Shown piece after piece: positions 5,378 through 14,661 of a stretch of DNA of 37,259 nucleotides. Origin of the DNA: a virus; the IMG/VR virus record IMGVR_UViG_3300035698_031256, positions 1 to 37,259 of that record; one strand, 5' to 3'. A model generated the notes under the pieces. The model was not told the DNA's origin. It worked only from the letters and a program-made list of their open reading frames with translations, and did not search any database. How positions within the stretch are numbered: the first letter of the stretch is position 1; each line of letters begins with the position of its first letter. Position numbers and translations under genes: made by a program.

Positions 5378-7870
5378 ATGCCATTTGATTTACCAAATAC
5401 AGCGAGTACATTATCCCCCTTCTTTTCGCCGGGAGAAGACCTGAGATATTTCCCAACAACAGATCGTTCGATCTCCACCGTTGGTGACTACCGTGTGCAA
5501 ACCAACTTTGACCCGCAATCAATCAGTAGAGTGATTAAAAACCTGAGTTTTGATCAATATGAATCACTAAATTCAATGAGTATCACAGGAGCTACTTCCG
5601 CTGACACCATTAATGTATTCGTACAATCACAAGAACTTAATCTCGACTTTCAAAGACCTGAAAATAATACCTATTTCTCTAGTTTTAAAACAGAGGTAAT
5701 CAAAGGAATCGCGGAAATAATCGCAGATTATCCATATGCAATCTATGTAACTTCAGGGTCATCTAGTGCTGATACTATATATGATTTTTCTAAATCATAT
5801 AACTTGAATACAAATGAGATTCAGTCTACTTTTAAAATTTCAACCAACACATTAATAAACCAAGGAAATGTGTTGCTTAATTCTGGATATTCTTATAATA
5901 ATAAAAGTTTATTCAACAATTACAACGAATATGTTGTTCAGTTTAGAAATGGAGAAGACGCAAACACTGGATCAACAACTCCAAAACTTCCAATCTTAAA
6001 TTATTCATTTTCTGCGGGAGCTTTTATTGAATTAACAGTTAAAGGAGATTTTCTAACAGGTCAAACATCAGGGGTTTCATTTTCTGAGTTTTATATCGCC
6101 CCTTCTCCAAAAACGGTTTATAAATTTAAGAAAGGAATTACGCCATTACAGAAACAACTTTTCTATAATGGCAAGTATAAAATCGCCAACCCACTACTTA
6201 ATGATGGGTCTACAATTGAGGTGACCTACAAGTGGACGAAAACAATTGATGGTTATAATCCTGATACCTACGGAGTTCCGTTTGATAATTGGAAGGATAG
6301 CTTTCTTGATTTCGCTGAAGACTTAGATTGTGATAAAACTGGAATTATGGCTCAAACCATGATACCAGATTCCTATTTTGAGTTTGATAGCGATAGTAAT
6401 ATCTATAAGAATATTACCCAAGCCCAAGCCCAAGAACTTGATATCATTAAACAATATATTGACGGTCTAGTTTACGCCCATACAGTTACATATGATGGAA
6501 CTGAATCTGTGCCTGATAAATTTATATTTAAACTTTCTCAATTACTAGGTTTTGATTTATCTCCTCAATTTAATGAGGTAGATTTATTACGTTACCTTTC
6601 TGGAGACGAAGATGGTCAGGACAACTCAGGAGCTTATTACAATTTACAACTTTGGAGGAAGATTTTAACCAATATTATTTGGCTTCTAAAAAGAAAAGGA
6701 ACTAGAGAATCATTGCTTTGGATATTCCAACTTATTGGAGCGCCAGAGTGCATGATTAGGTTAGATGAGATCGTTTATGATATATCTACTGCATCTGCAT
6801 CTGGCAATACTGGAACGCTGCTAGAGAACGAATTATCATTTAAAGTAAAAACAAATGGATATCCAGATTACGATGTTTCTCCTTATATTTTCCAAGAAGG
6901 TGGAAGTGGTCGTGGAAATGGAATGAAGTATATCGATTATTGGAGACCACAATTTGATCCAGTATTGAGATTTGACAATATTAAAACACAATCTGGTGAT
7001 ACTGTTTATTTTGGGACTGAAAATATTATCAATTCTAAACAATTATATGCTGCACTTGATCCAGCTCAAGCGATTGAGTGTAATGTGCATGAGTGGTATC
7101 AATTAACTGGAACAGTTTGGAATTATTGTTATACAGATATTTCTATGTGTGATTGGGATTATCCTTTTCAATGGATTCCTAGTGATCCGTATGCCGCAAA
7201 ACCAACTGGAGCCACAGAGCATATTTCTGGAATGACACATCAAGAATACATGTCATTCTTGTTCACAAACAATGTTGATCCACAAACTAGAAAAACAAAT
7301 GATCAAGGTCATACAACTTTCTATTATCCAGCTCTGAAAAATATTTATCTGAATTATTCTTACTTGAGTAACCCTCAGTCGAATAGAATAACTATGAGTA
7401 AACTTGAAAATTTCATCAAGCTTATTGAAAGGAAATTCTTCAATTACGGAAGGCAGCTTTTACCTGCCACCTCAATCTTACTAGCTCAAGGAGTGATGTA
7501 TAGAAACACAGAGTTTCACAGAGAGAGATTTATTTACAAAGACGGAATTAATAAAGGTTCTGAATTTAAGGTTGATATTTCTCAACCTGAACCAACAATT
7601 GAGGTAGTTGAAGTTACTAATGAGATAATTCAAGAAATTGAAGGTGTTATTAACCCTATTGAAGTTACTAATGAGATAATTCAAGAAATTGAAGGCGAAA
7701 TAATTTTAATTGATGTTTCTAATGAGGTATCGATTGAAATTGAGGGAGTAATCAATGGTTATAATATAGTTGTCGAAATTGAAGACTTTACTGAAAATAT
7801 AGAAGATGTTTCTGATGTTGTTGTTACACAGTTGCTTCAAGATATGTCTGATATTGTAGTTGTAGAATAA
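5378..7870 (+). CDS. Large tail/baseplate protein
   Basis: An 830-aa protein. The ATG at 5378 (MPFDLPNTAS) is preferred to a TTG at 5345, because the TTG lies inside the presumed promoter box. The central part (residues about 370-470) contains helices and the motif WLLKRKGTRESLLWIFQLIG, which resembles the KGTxxSxxxxLxLxG segment of phage tail/baseplate proteins of the P2 gpI type. Most of the protein is beta-rich. The C-terminus (from about residue 735) is a run of acidic 17-residue repeats. It is one of only two big plus-strand genes in the minus-strand virion block and has its own promoter-like box, so it may be timed differently from its neighbours. The exact baseplate role is unknown. 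Confidence 0.6.
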   Translation: MPFDLPNTASTLSPFFSPGEDLRYFPTTDRSISTVGDYRVQTNFDPQSISRVIKNLSFDQYESLNSMSITGATSADTINVFVQSQELNLDFQRPENNTYFSSFKTEVIKGIAEIIADYPYAIYVTSGSSSADTIYDFSKSYNLNTNEIQSTFKISTNTLINQGNVLLNSGYSYNNKSLFNNYNEYVVQFRNGEDANTGSTTPKLPILNYSFSAGAFIELTVKGDFLTGQTSGVSFSEFYIAPSPKTVYKFKKGITPLQKQLFYNGKYKIANPLLNDGSTIEVTYKWTKTIDGYNPDTYGVPFDNWKDSFLDFAEDLDCDKTGIMAQTMIPDSYFEFDSDSNIYKNITQAQAQELDIIKQYIDGLVYAHTVTYDGTESVPDKFIFKLSQLLGFDLSPQFNEVDLLRYLSGDEDGQDNSGAYYNLQLWRKILTNIIWLLKRKGTRESLLWIFQLIGAPECMIRLDEIVYDISTASASGNTGTLLENELSFKVKTNGYPDYDVSPYIFQEGGSGRGNGMKYIDYWRPQFDPVLRFDNIKTQSGDTVYFGTENIINSKQLYAALDPAQAIECNVHEWYQLTGTVWNYCYTDISMCDWDYPFQWIPSDPYAAKPTGATEHISGMTHQEYMSFLFTNNVDPQTRKTNDQGHTTFYYPALKNIYLNYSYLSNPQSNRITMSKLENFIKLIERKFFNYGRQLLPATSILLAQGVMYRNTEFHRERFIYKDGINKGSEFKVDISQPEPTIEVVEVTNEIIQEIEGVINPIEVTNEIIQEIEGEIILIDVSNEVSIEIEGVINGYNIVVEIEDFTENIEDVSDVVVTQLLQDMSDIVVVE
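7610..7762 (+). repeat. Three 51-bp tandem repeats in coding sequence
   Basis: Units start at 7610, 7661 and 7712. Each encodes 17 residues of the pattern EVTNEIIQEIEGxIxxI. The first two units are identical over their first 35 bases; the third has diverged (DVSNEVSIEIEGVINGY). The period is a whole number of codons, so gain or loss of units keeps the frame. The repeats form an acidic, beta-branched C-terminal tail on the 830-aa tail protein. Confidence 0.85.
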
Positions 7871-7882
7871 ATTGTATATTTG
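7854..7882 (+). promoter_or_regulatory. Bacteroidetes-type promoter with near-leaderless start
   Basis: TTG at 7854-7856, 18 bases, then TATATTTG at 7875-7882. This matches the TTG/TAnnTTTG pattern well. The ATG at 7887 follows only four bases after the box, so the transcript should have almost no leader. The promoter lies over the end of the preceding tail gene. Confidence 0.6.
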
Positions 7883-7886
7883 TTTC

Positions 7887-8063
7887 ATGGAGCAAGTGAA
7901 AATATTTAGCAATACGAACGACACTGAAGATATACAGTATGAATTAAATAATTGGCTAACCAATTGTAATGTAACAGTTGTTAGGGTTCTACAGACTCAA
8001 TCTGGTAGGATGGACACAACCGTCACCATCACTGTATTTTACGTAAACAATGAAGAGGATTAA
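7887..8063 (+). CDS. Small hypothetical protein (58 aa)
   Basis: The frame from ATG 7887 encodes MEQVKIFSNTNDTEDIQYEL and continues to NNEED. A longer version from 7872 is possible, but its start falls inside the promoter box. The pattern of a short acidic helix followed by alternating hydrophobic strands (VTVVRVLQTQ, TTVTITVFYV) looks like a small alpha/beta fold, not noise. It has its own promoter and overlaps the end of the convergent 290-aa gene by four bases. No family is recognised. Confidence 0.6.
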   Translation: MEQVKIFSNTNDTEDIQYELNNWLTNCNVTVVRVLQTQSGRMDTTVTITVFYVNNEED

Positions 8064-8932
8064 CCGTTTAAGACAGCGTTAAATGTCTGAGTTAAGTCAG
8101 GGTTTATTATTCTCTGCTTGTAATCAAGCTCTCCAGAAGTAAATTGAGACTTCCTAGTCAATAAGTTAAATTCTCTAAACAAGAATCCGTTTTCATCAAA
8201 TACTCTATATTTTCCGCTTGCGTTGTCACGAATAGTGTTTCCATAGAGAGCGTATGAGAGCGTTTTAACAGTTTGGTCAACCATTTCTACCAGTATTACT
8301 GTAGGGTCGAATGAAGTGGCTGTAATGAGTATCTTTTGACCTGCATTACCTAAACTCACTTGTTGTGAGTTAGAAATGAGATTTCTTTCATCAGGAGTCA
8401 GTGTCAAAAACAGGTTTGTCCCATTTTGATCAAGAACATACGTGTTTGAACTAGCGTTGGCGTTGTTGTTGTTTGTAGAAACTGAAACAACTTCAGATGT
8501 AGTCACAATTCTGTGAAAGCTCTTTGTTTTTACTCCATTTTCATCAAAGTATTCGATCATGTAACCAATCAAAGACCCGGGACTCTGAAATTGAAGTTTT
8601 GGAATAATAATCCCTTTCTTAGAGATTTGAATCTCAGTGTCCGTATTAGTCACAACTACTGAACAGTCCATAATCGTTGTCTCAAAAGATTTAGGTTTCA
8701 AAAGAATTGTATAGAAGCCTAATTTATTAAAAATAGACGCAGGAAGTCTAAGTTCATAAACACCATCTGCTCCAATTAATTTCTTAAATTCATTATCTGA
8801 TATCGCACCAAACATTGGAGCCATCTGAGGATTCGTTGGAGTTTCCCTAGACGCTGAATATGAATACAAAATATCAACATCATTGCTGTTAACATTTGAA
8901 AGTACTTTTGTTCCGTATATTCCTACACTCAT
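8060..8932 (-). CDS. Hypothetical virion/baseplate protein (290 aa)
   Basis: A beta-rich protein starting MSVGIYGTKVLSN with no membrane segment. A Ser/Thr/Asn-rich linker near residues 150-163 (STNNNNANASSN) separates two presumed domains. It is the last gene of the minus-strand run that begins with the 1014-aa protein and is separated from the 795-aa gene by 34 bases, so it is probably co-transcribed with the big beta-sandwich tail proteins. The family is not recognised. Its place downstream of a gp6/gp7-like series makes a baseplate or fibre-attachment role plausible but unproven. Confidence 0.55.
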   Translation of the reverse strand: MSVGIYGTKVLSNVNSNDVDILYSYSASRETPTNPQMAPMFGAISDNEFKKLIGADGVYELRLPASIFNKLGFYTILLKPKSFETTIMDCSVVVTNTDTEIQISKKGIIIPKLQFQSPGSLIGYMIEYFDENGVKTKSFHRIVTTSEVVSVSTNNNNANASSNTYVLDQNGTNLFLTLTPDERNLISNSQQVSLGNAGQKILITATSFDPTVILVEMVDQTVKTLSYALYGNTIRDNASGKYRVFDENGFLFREFNLLTRKSQFTSGELDYKQRIINPDLTQTFNAVLNG

Positions 8933-8966
8933 TTCTTTGTTTTTTTTATAAATATCAGTTTAAAAA

Positions 8967-11354
8967 TTATCCACCTGTTGTTCCATCATTTGGTGCGGAT
9001 TCTTCTGAGGGGTCAATTAACTCGTATGGGATACCCTGCCAAGAACCTCCCTCTCCTTCAAAACCATTTGTTGTTGGACAAATAGTATTCAATAAAGTGG
9101 ATAATGTAAAATTAAAACCATTATAATTTGTGTTATTGTTATAATCATCAAGCAAAGCTATTCCATTTATTGTCACTTTATGTTGGTGATTCTCTCCATC
9201 AAATGTATCTGTACATAAACCTCCGTTTTCATAAGTCACAGCCATGTCAGTGTACGTGGTTTGAAGGTTGTAGAAATTATTAAGAGGATCATCACCTGAT
9301 TCAATAGAAAAGATTCCTAAACTTAGAGTTTGATCTCCGCCAGACCCCTTCATTACAAAATTGTGGAATCCGTTCTCAATTCCGTTTACAGGTATTGTTG
9401 GGTGAGAATATTTTATCTTCATCCCATAGTTTGCTTTTAGGTAAACTGATTTATTTAAAGTGTATTCTCCCAGTTGCACTGTGGTTTCTCCTAATGTGTC
9501 ATTTGTGGGTAAAGACAGTTGGAAGTCATTTCCAGTCACCTGAATAATAAATTCTTCTCCAGAATCCACTACCTCTCCGTTGTAATTGATTTCAACACCA
9601 TTATTAGTTACTAGTAGTTCAATTTTTGATGTGAAATTATTATCTATATCGAACCCAAAATTAAAGTTAGGGAAACTAGAAAAACTTTGATCAAAATCTT
9701 GGGTAGCCTCATTGTATTGATGTCCCATTTTCACCAACCAAACATTTGATTCTTGGTTAGTAGCTTCAGAGGAAAGTGTTTTTAAGTGAGTGGCATTATT
9801 ACCTTCTGTCATTCTACCTTTTTGCCTATAAATATTTCCTAGATTAAAAATAATGTTTCTAGTAATTATAGCAGAATCGTTAATGGAAAAAGAACCTTGA
9901 AGAGGAATATCATAATTCCATTCCAATCCAACAGGGTTTTCTAAACTCATTGTGACATGTTCTGTAAATTCAGGAATTTGATCAGGTAAAATTTCAATTT
10001 GTATTGTTTTGGTTGTTTCCCCAGCATCCCACACAACTCTTCGTGGGCTTAATAGTCTGAAATCTATCTCCTCTGTTGCCTGATTCGGGTCGCCCAAATA
10101 TGAAAAAACCACATCTACACTTTCCCCACCAATAGCAAACTGATCCAATGATACATCTATATTTAAGGTTTCTCCCTCATTAATAAAAGTGTCAAACAAA
10201 AAACGCCCTCTTGGGTCTGTATACACATACCCAAGTTCCCCAGTAAATCCAACTTTTCGAAAAACAGTATTATCCTTAATGGTAACTAAGTGATTTAGGT
10301 TTTCTCCCCCATACACGTTTAGTAAAGAGGTTATCTTTAGGTTAACCCACTCTATTTGTTCGATAACTAAATCATTATTGATAGTGAGGTTTATGTTTTT
10401 AACTTGATCTCCTTCATCCCATTTAATTAAAATATTTTCAGCAACGGTTATGTCATTTGGGTCAGCAGTAATATATTCAACTAAGACCTCAATTTCTTCA
10501 ATTCCACGAACAGATGGTTGTGAAAGGGTTAAAGGCACTAGGTATCCTAGACCTTCTGTGTATAATTTTCTGTTTTCAAGGAACGAAACAGAAAATGCAT
10601 TGCTGTTGAAAATTACATTTTCGTTTATCTCTAGGTTTGTGTCTACAAAGCATTGAAGAATGCTTGAAACAACGTTCGACTCGCCCGGGTTGTCGGGAGA
10701 AGCATTTTCCAGTTGTTCAAAAAACTCAAAATTCTGATCAATAATCCCACCCACATAAGACTCCGCCAGCTCAGGTTGAATCTGAACATCAATAACATCA
10801 TCGCAAACCTTATAAGTTTCAATTGAGGTCTTGTCATAATTCTTATGAAGTCTAACTTGAAGGTAATAACTATCTTCGTTTGTGTATTCATATAAAAAAT
10901 CACGAGTGGAATCAATCCTGCTCGAACCACCAATACTAGCTGGCGCACCCGAAGGTCTAACAAACTCAGTCCCATCCCAAGCAAAATGGTTATCGCTCAC
11001 TATTATATTAATAGTGTTTTTTAGCTGATCGTCAATAAAAACTGTTGGCGAAGGGACTCCTCCAGCAATAGTTGTTTGAAAAAATTGATTAAAAACAACA
11101 GAAAGTTTTCTGTCATCATAAAAAATCTCTTTTCTTTCCGCATCAGTAGAATTATCGTTTAGGTATTGAACAAAGTTGTCAATTATGATTTGGTTCTGAG
11201 AGTTGTTCAGGTATCCACGAATATTAAATTCACTTGTAACTCCTCCACCTAAATTTTGAGTATAAACATAGTAATCATCACTCAGTTCTAATTCACTAAT
11301 AGTGATTGAGGAGCCAGTGAGACGAGGGTTTAATACGATATCAAAATTCTGCAT
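8967..11354 (-). CDS. Tail protein with Calx-beta-type domains
   Basis: 795 aa. Residues about 265-360 and 375-495 each look like a Calx-beta beta-sandwich: the end of each repeat has the signature W(D)xG(E/D)xxKxIxLxI followed by an acidic E-stretch and a final long strand (KWDEGDQVKNINLTI; VWDAGETTKTIQIEI). Residues about 500-655 are a second beta-domain (IIFNLGNIYRQKGRMT... VTNNGVEI) shared with the 923-aa and 1014-aa neighbours. Residues about 720-795 hold a short C-terminal module (ENHQHKVTINGIALL) also found at the end of the 1014-aa protein. The start overlaps the stop of the 169-aa gene by one base (TAATG). Calx-beta folds often mediate adhesion, so exposure on the tail tip or fibres is plausible. 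Confidence 0.65.
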   Translation of the reverse strand: MQNFDIVLNPRLTGSSITISELELSDDYYVYTQNLGGGVTSEFNIRGYLNNSQNQIIIDNFVQYLNDNSTDAERKEIFYDDRKLSVVFNQFFQTTIAGGVPSPTVFIDDQLKNTINIIVSDNHFAWDGTEFVRPSGAPASIGGSSRIDSTRDFLYEYTNEDSYYLQVRLHKNYDKTSIETYKVCDDVIDVQIQPELAESYVGGIIDQNFEFFEQLENASPDNPGESNVVSSILQCFVDTNLEINENVIFNSNAFSVSFLENRKLYTEGLGYLVPLTLSQPSVRGIEEIEVLVEYITADPNDITVAENILIKWDEGDQVKNINLTINNDLVIEQIEWVNLKITSLLNVYGGENLNHLVTIKDNTVFRKVGFTGELGYVYTDPRGRFLFDTFINEGETLNIDVSLDQFAIGGESVDVVFSYLGDPNQATEEIDFRLLSPRRVVWDAGETTKTIQIEILPDQIPEFTEHVTMSLENPVGLEWNYDIPLQGSFSINDSAIITRNIIFNLGNIYRQKGRMTEGNNATHLKTLSSEATNQESNVWLVKMGHQYNEATQDFDQSFSSFPNFNFGFDIDNNFTSKIELLVTNNGVEINYNGEVVDSGEEFIIQVTGNDFQLSLPTNDTLGETTVQLGEYTLNKSVYLKANYGMKIKYSHPTIPVNGIENGFHNFVMKGSGGDQTLSLGIFSIESGDDPLNNFYNLQTTYTDMAVTYENGGLCTDTFDGENHQHKVTINGIALLDDYNNNTNYNGFNFTLSTLLNTICPTTNGFEGEGGSWQGIPYELIDPSEESAPNDGTTGG

Positions 11355-11863
11355 TACTTGTTTATTGTTATGTCTAAATCATCAGCTTTAGATGTGGCGT
11401 TTGCCAAATTCAATTGAGATAAATCTAAATCATCTATTTTTATTGTGCTGCCATCCACTAAAGTCCAAGGTAAGCTATTTTTTCCTTGAGAATCAAACCA
11501 AGCTTTAACTTCTAGATTGCTAAAATTAGAAACATCTGGTCTTAAAGACCTGATATAATCAATCACACCCGAAGTTAAATCTGAACCCTTATTAATATGG
11601 ATTTGATTTACGTTGTCAAAAAACCCAAGCTCCATAAAGAAAGGGTTTACTTCTTGCCTTTCAATTTTTTGTATGTTTTCATCAATAACAACATCAACGT
11701 AGTCTAGCACTTTTTCGGTACGCATCATCGGGAACTGAACAAAGAAATCCTTTTCAGGAATTTCATATAAATTCCTGTCACTATGGATTATTCCATAACC
11801 TTTTGTCAATCCAGTAGTGGGTTGAGTGTTGATATAAAGTCGATATATGTTTGGTTCTTCCAT
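11354..11863 (-). CDS. Hypothetical small tail/baseplate protein (169 aa)
   Basis: A soluble, acidic protein starting MEEPNIYRLYINTQPTTG, with no recognised family. The C-terminal 45 residues contain a repeated hydrophobic/acidic pattern (TIKIDDLDLSQLNLAN... DDLDITINK). Its stop overlaps the ATG of the 795-aa gene (TAATG), and 20 bases separate it from the 923-aa gene upstream, so it is embedded between two beta-sandwich tail proteins in one operon. A bridging or chaperone role for those proteins would fit the position, but nothing in the sequence proves it. Confidence 0.55.
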   Translation of the reverse strand: MEEPNIYRLYINTQPTTGLTKGYGIIHSDRNLYEIPEKDFFVQFPMMRTEKVLDYVDVVIDENIQKIERQEVNPFFMELGFFDNVNQIHINKGSDLTSGVIDYIRSLRPDVSNFSNLEVKAWFDSQGKNSLPWTLVDGSTIKIDDLDLSQLNLANATSKADDLDITINK

Positions 11864-11883
11864 TTATATTAAATAAGGCAATA

Positions 11884-14655
11884 TTAAATTTGGTATGCAA
11901 AACCTCCTAAGCCGTTTTTTCCAATGTTCTTATCTCCCACCAAGAGGTTAGGTACGATAGTTCTAGTTGTTATGTATGTGTCTATTATTGCTTTTTGAGA
12001 TAAAGCCAAAACAGCCCCTGATATATCCAATTCATCTTCTTGAAAAAACAAAAAATCATTAGTATTACTATTTTGACTAACATAATCAAACCCAACATTT
12101 ATATCTGCAAGAGTTATCTCTGTGTTTGCGTTGTTTGTGATTTCAAACTGCTCAATAAGATCGCTAAACATGATGTTAAAATCTTCATATGGATCATTAC
12201 CTTCCTCAATTAGATATTGATCAATATTTGAAATAGAGAAGTCTTGAGCTGAAAATTTTGATCTTAGATTAATTTTATTATTGTAATTTTCAATAATACC
12301 ACCATCTACTAAACCACCGAAATTACCTTCATCATCTCCTTCGTCTAAAACTGTTTCCATACTTGGGTTTCCCGCTAATGAAGCATAATCCATAGAATAA
12401 ACCCAAACTGCGTCACCATTTTCCCACCACGTACTTGCATCTCCGTGTAAAGATGATGAGCCACCAGCTCTTCCAATTTTATAAACGACTTCGTTGTTCA
12501 GAGAAAAATCAAAACCCCTATACCCTTCTACTTCTGTAAAATCAGCAAAAGGGATAAATAAATTCACAACTTTTTTAGTTGGAAAGGATACAATATCCTC
12601 TCCAGTGCAAGGTATCGTCTCTACTGTGTTAGAAGCCCAAAAAGGGGCTTCTAACACATCTCCATATTGATTTATTTTACCGTAAGTTGTAAGATTGGGT
12701 TTTGAATTTGGTAAAACATTATTAGATAACAATGTAACATAATTTGTGTACACTTTATCTGACAAAGGCATTGGAGTTATTCCATAACCTTGTTCTCCCT
12801 CTTCTGTTTTAAGGTTTGTTGATATAATTTCAACTTCTGGAATCACGCCTCCTAAAGAGAAAAAATCACCACCACGATAAATTGATCTATTCAAATAAAA
12901 ACCTTCTTCATTTTCTTGGTCATAAGGAGCTAAAACTTTTCCTAAAACATTTACTAAATATTTATTTACTCCATCTTCAGAAGTATCTAAAAGCTCAGCA
13001 GGAATCTCCATAGTTCTATAGCCTTTTTTTGCAATCTTTATTCTATAAAAACATTTTTGTGCATCTTTTACAAGAGCATTCCCGTATAATTCAAAACTTA
13101 ACTCTTTTTGAGCTGAAGGTATATATTCTTGCAAGGTTTCTATAACCCACCCTCCAGCTGTAATTTCTAAAGTTAAATAACTCCCTCCATCTTTTGATGA
13201 AAAAGTTATAGATTTATTTCCATCATCAAAAAATGCGTCAAAATCCTTCTCTAGATCGAAATTGTTTAAATAATCATCTTGACCCCCATTAAGTTTAGTT
13301 TTAATATTAGGGTAACTCGCGCCATTACTGCTTACGTTTATTTTAACACCATTGATAATGAAATCCTCCAAATCAGTGGTTGTCCCTCCAGTGTACGTTG
13401 CTTTAATTCTATGAGGTGTAAAATTTTCATAACCTATTTTCACAGGAAAACTTTTTTCTTCTCCAGCTAAAATTACTGTTTCTTGATCTAATCCTAAAAT
13501 TGGATTGACTGGAATCACTGAATTGAAACCAGTGTTTTTGATTCTGATAATTATATCATCACAAGGAAAAAACTCAGCATTTATACCCTGCCATAAAACT
13601 CCACTCCTTAAAACTGAAGGACTAGAGAAGTTTGTAATTGTTTTTACTGATGAAAACTCTGTATAAGCTTTTCTACCTTCAAACAATAATCTGTTTTTAT
13701 GGACATCTCCAATATTAAATATAACCTTACCTCTTTGTGTGTTGTCTAGAATAAAGAGTTGAGAAGCAGGAATCAATCCATTCTCAACTCTAAATTTATC
13801 AGAGAATGTGAAATTAAATTCCTCCTTTAATTCAATTTCAATGTCGTCGTTTATAATAACCTGAAATGATTTACTTACTTCGTTTTCTTCCCATGTCATA
13901 GAATAAGGGAAATTAATCTCTTCCCCATTTAGAAGAACGCTTACTTCGTTAGAAGTAGAGTCTAAATTAAGTATACAGGTTTCGTTTCCGAATGGAGAAG
14001 GTTCGTTTAAATAAATTTGCATACTAAAAACCTGACCTTCTTGGATTTCATCCCCAGTTGAGGAGAAAGAAATTTCTCTAGGTTTCTCCTCTTTAATATC
14101 TAAATCCATCCTTATCCAGTGTTTATTAAAGAAAAATGAGAAATCATTTTCAATAATAACAGAACTTTCTCCAAAGGCATCAAAATCGAACGTACTCGTT
14201 CCATAAGAAACAAAATCCCCATCGACATTGTGGAAAACAAGTTTTTGTTCCCAAAACTGATCTTCATAATAAAAATCATCAGACACTAAGCGAATATAAA
14301 CCACATCCGATGGGTAGTTATTTAATTCAATTAGATACTTGCCATTCTTTTTTCTGAAAATATTATCAGTATCAAAAGAATAAGAACTACTCTGAATGGA
14401 AGCGTGTAACTCAGAGTAATCTTCATCTAGATAAATCTCAAGAGTTAGATTATTGCAGTCAACGATAGTGGATGAAAGTTTTCCATATATTCTAAAGTTA
14501 CGTGAACGATCTCTTTCGATTCTAAATTGTCTCTCTAAATCAAAATCATTGTCGTACTTCTCTTTCTGAATCTCATGAACTGTTCTACTTAGATTCAGTG
14601 TTATAAACTGATCTAAGTCATCATCGTTGATTAATATTTTTTTCTTGTTTGCCAT
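11884..14655 (-). CDS. Tail protein with Calx-beta-like and shared beta-domain (923 aa)
   Basis: 923 aa. Residues about 193-306 form a Calx-beta-like unit (REISFSSTGDEIQEGQVFSM... TWEENEVSKSFQVII, then an acidic stretch and FNFTF). Residues about 308-425 match the beta-domain shared with the 795-aa and 1014-aa proteins (KVIFNIGDVHKNRLLFEGRK... IKNTGFNSVIP). The rest is beta-rich without a recognised family. Six bases separate its start (14655) from the stop of the 1014-aa gene, so translation is probably coupled. A strong hairpin with 14-bp stem interrupts its coding sequence at 12625-12658 without breaking the frame. Likely a large tail-tip or baseplate-peripheral protein. Confidence 0.6.
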   Translation of the reverse strand: MANKKKILINDDDLDQFITLNLSRTVHEIQKEKYDNDFDLERQFRIERDRSRNFRIYGKLSSTIVDCNNLTLEIYLDEDYSELHASIQSSSYSFDTDNIFRKKNGKYLIELNNYPSDVVYIRLVSDDFYYEDQFWEQKLVFHNVDGDFVSYGTSTFDFDAFGESSVIIENDFSFFFNKHWIRMDLDIKEEKPREISFSSTGDEIQEGQVFSMQIYLNEPSPFGNETCILNLDSTSNEVSVLLNGEEINFPYSMTWEENEVSKSFQVIINDDIEIELKEEFNFTFSDKFRVENGLIPASQLFILDNTQRGKVIFNIGDVHKNRLLFEGRKAYTEFSSVKTITNFSSPSVLRSGVLWQGINAEFFPCDDIIIRIKNTGFNSVIPVNPILGLDQETVILAGEEKSFPVKIGYENFTPHRIKATYTGGTTTDLEDFIINGVKINVSSNGASYPNIKTKLNGGQDDYLNNFDLEKDFDAFFDDGNKSITFSSKDGGSYLTLEITAGGWVIETLQEYIPSAQKELSFELYGNALVKDAQKCFYRIKIAKKGYRTMEIPAELLDTSEDGVNKYLVNVLGKVLAPYDQENEEGFYLNRSIYRGGDFFSLGGVIPEVEIISTNLKTEEGEQGYGITPMPLSDKVYTNYVTLLSNNVLPNSKPNLTTYGKINQYGDVLEAPFWASNTVETIPCTGEDIVSFPTKKVVNLFIPFADFTEVEGYRGFDFSLNNEVVYKIGRAGGSSSLHGDASTWWENGDAVWVYSMDYASLAGNPSMETVLDEGDDEGNFGGLVDGGIIENYNNKINLRSKFSAQDFSISNIDQYLIEEGNDPYEDFNIMFSDLIEQFEITNNANTEITLADINVGFDYVSQNSNTNDFLFFQEDELDISGAVLALSQKAIIDTYITTRTIVPNLLVGDKNIGKNGLGGFAYQI
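12625..12658. repeat. Perfect 14-bp-stem hairpin inside a coding sequence
   Basis: TGTGTTAGAAGCCC at 12625-12638 pairs fully with 12645-12658 around a six-base loop (AAAAAG). On the coding (minus) strand it encodes DVLEAPFWASNTV within the 923-aa protein. It has six G-C pairs in the stem and a short loop, so it should fold stably in mRNA. There is no reason for it in the protein sequence itself. Confidence 0.85.
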
Positions 14656-14661
14656 TTTTTT

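Noticed and set aside
8947-8954. Plus-strand TATAAATA as a late promoter
   Set aside because: No plus-strand gene follows; it shows how often the octamer occurs by chance here.
10643-10984. Minus-strand ORF of 113 codons inside the 795-aa tail gene
   Set aside because: It is an alternative frame within a gene whose Calx-beta-type sequence is clearly coding; its product shows no coherent fold or family.
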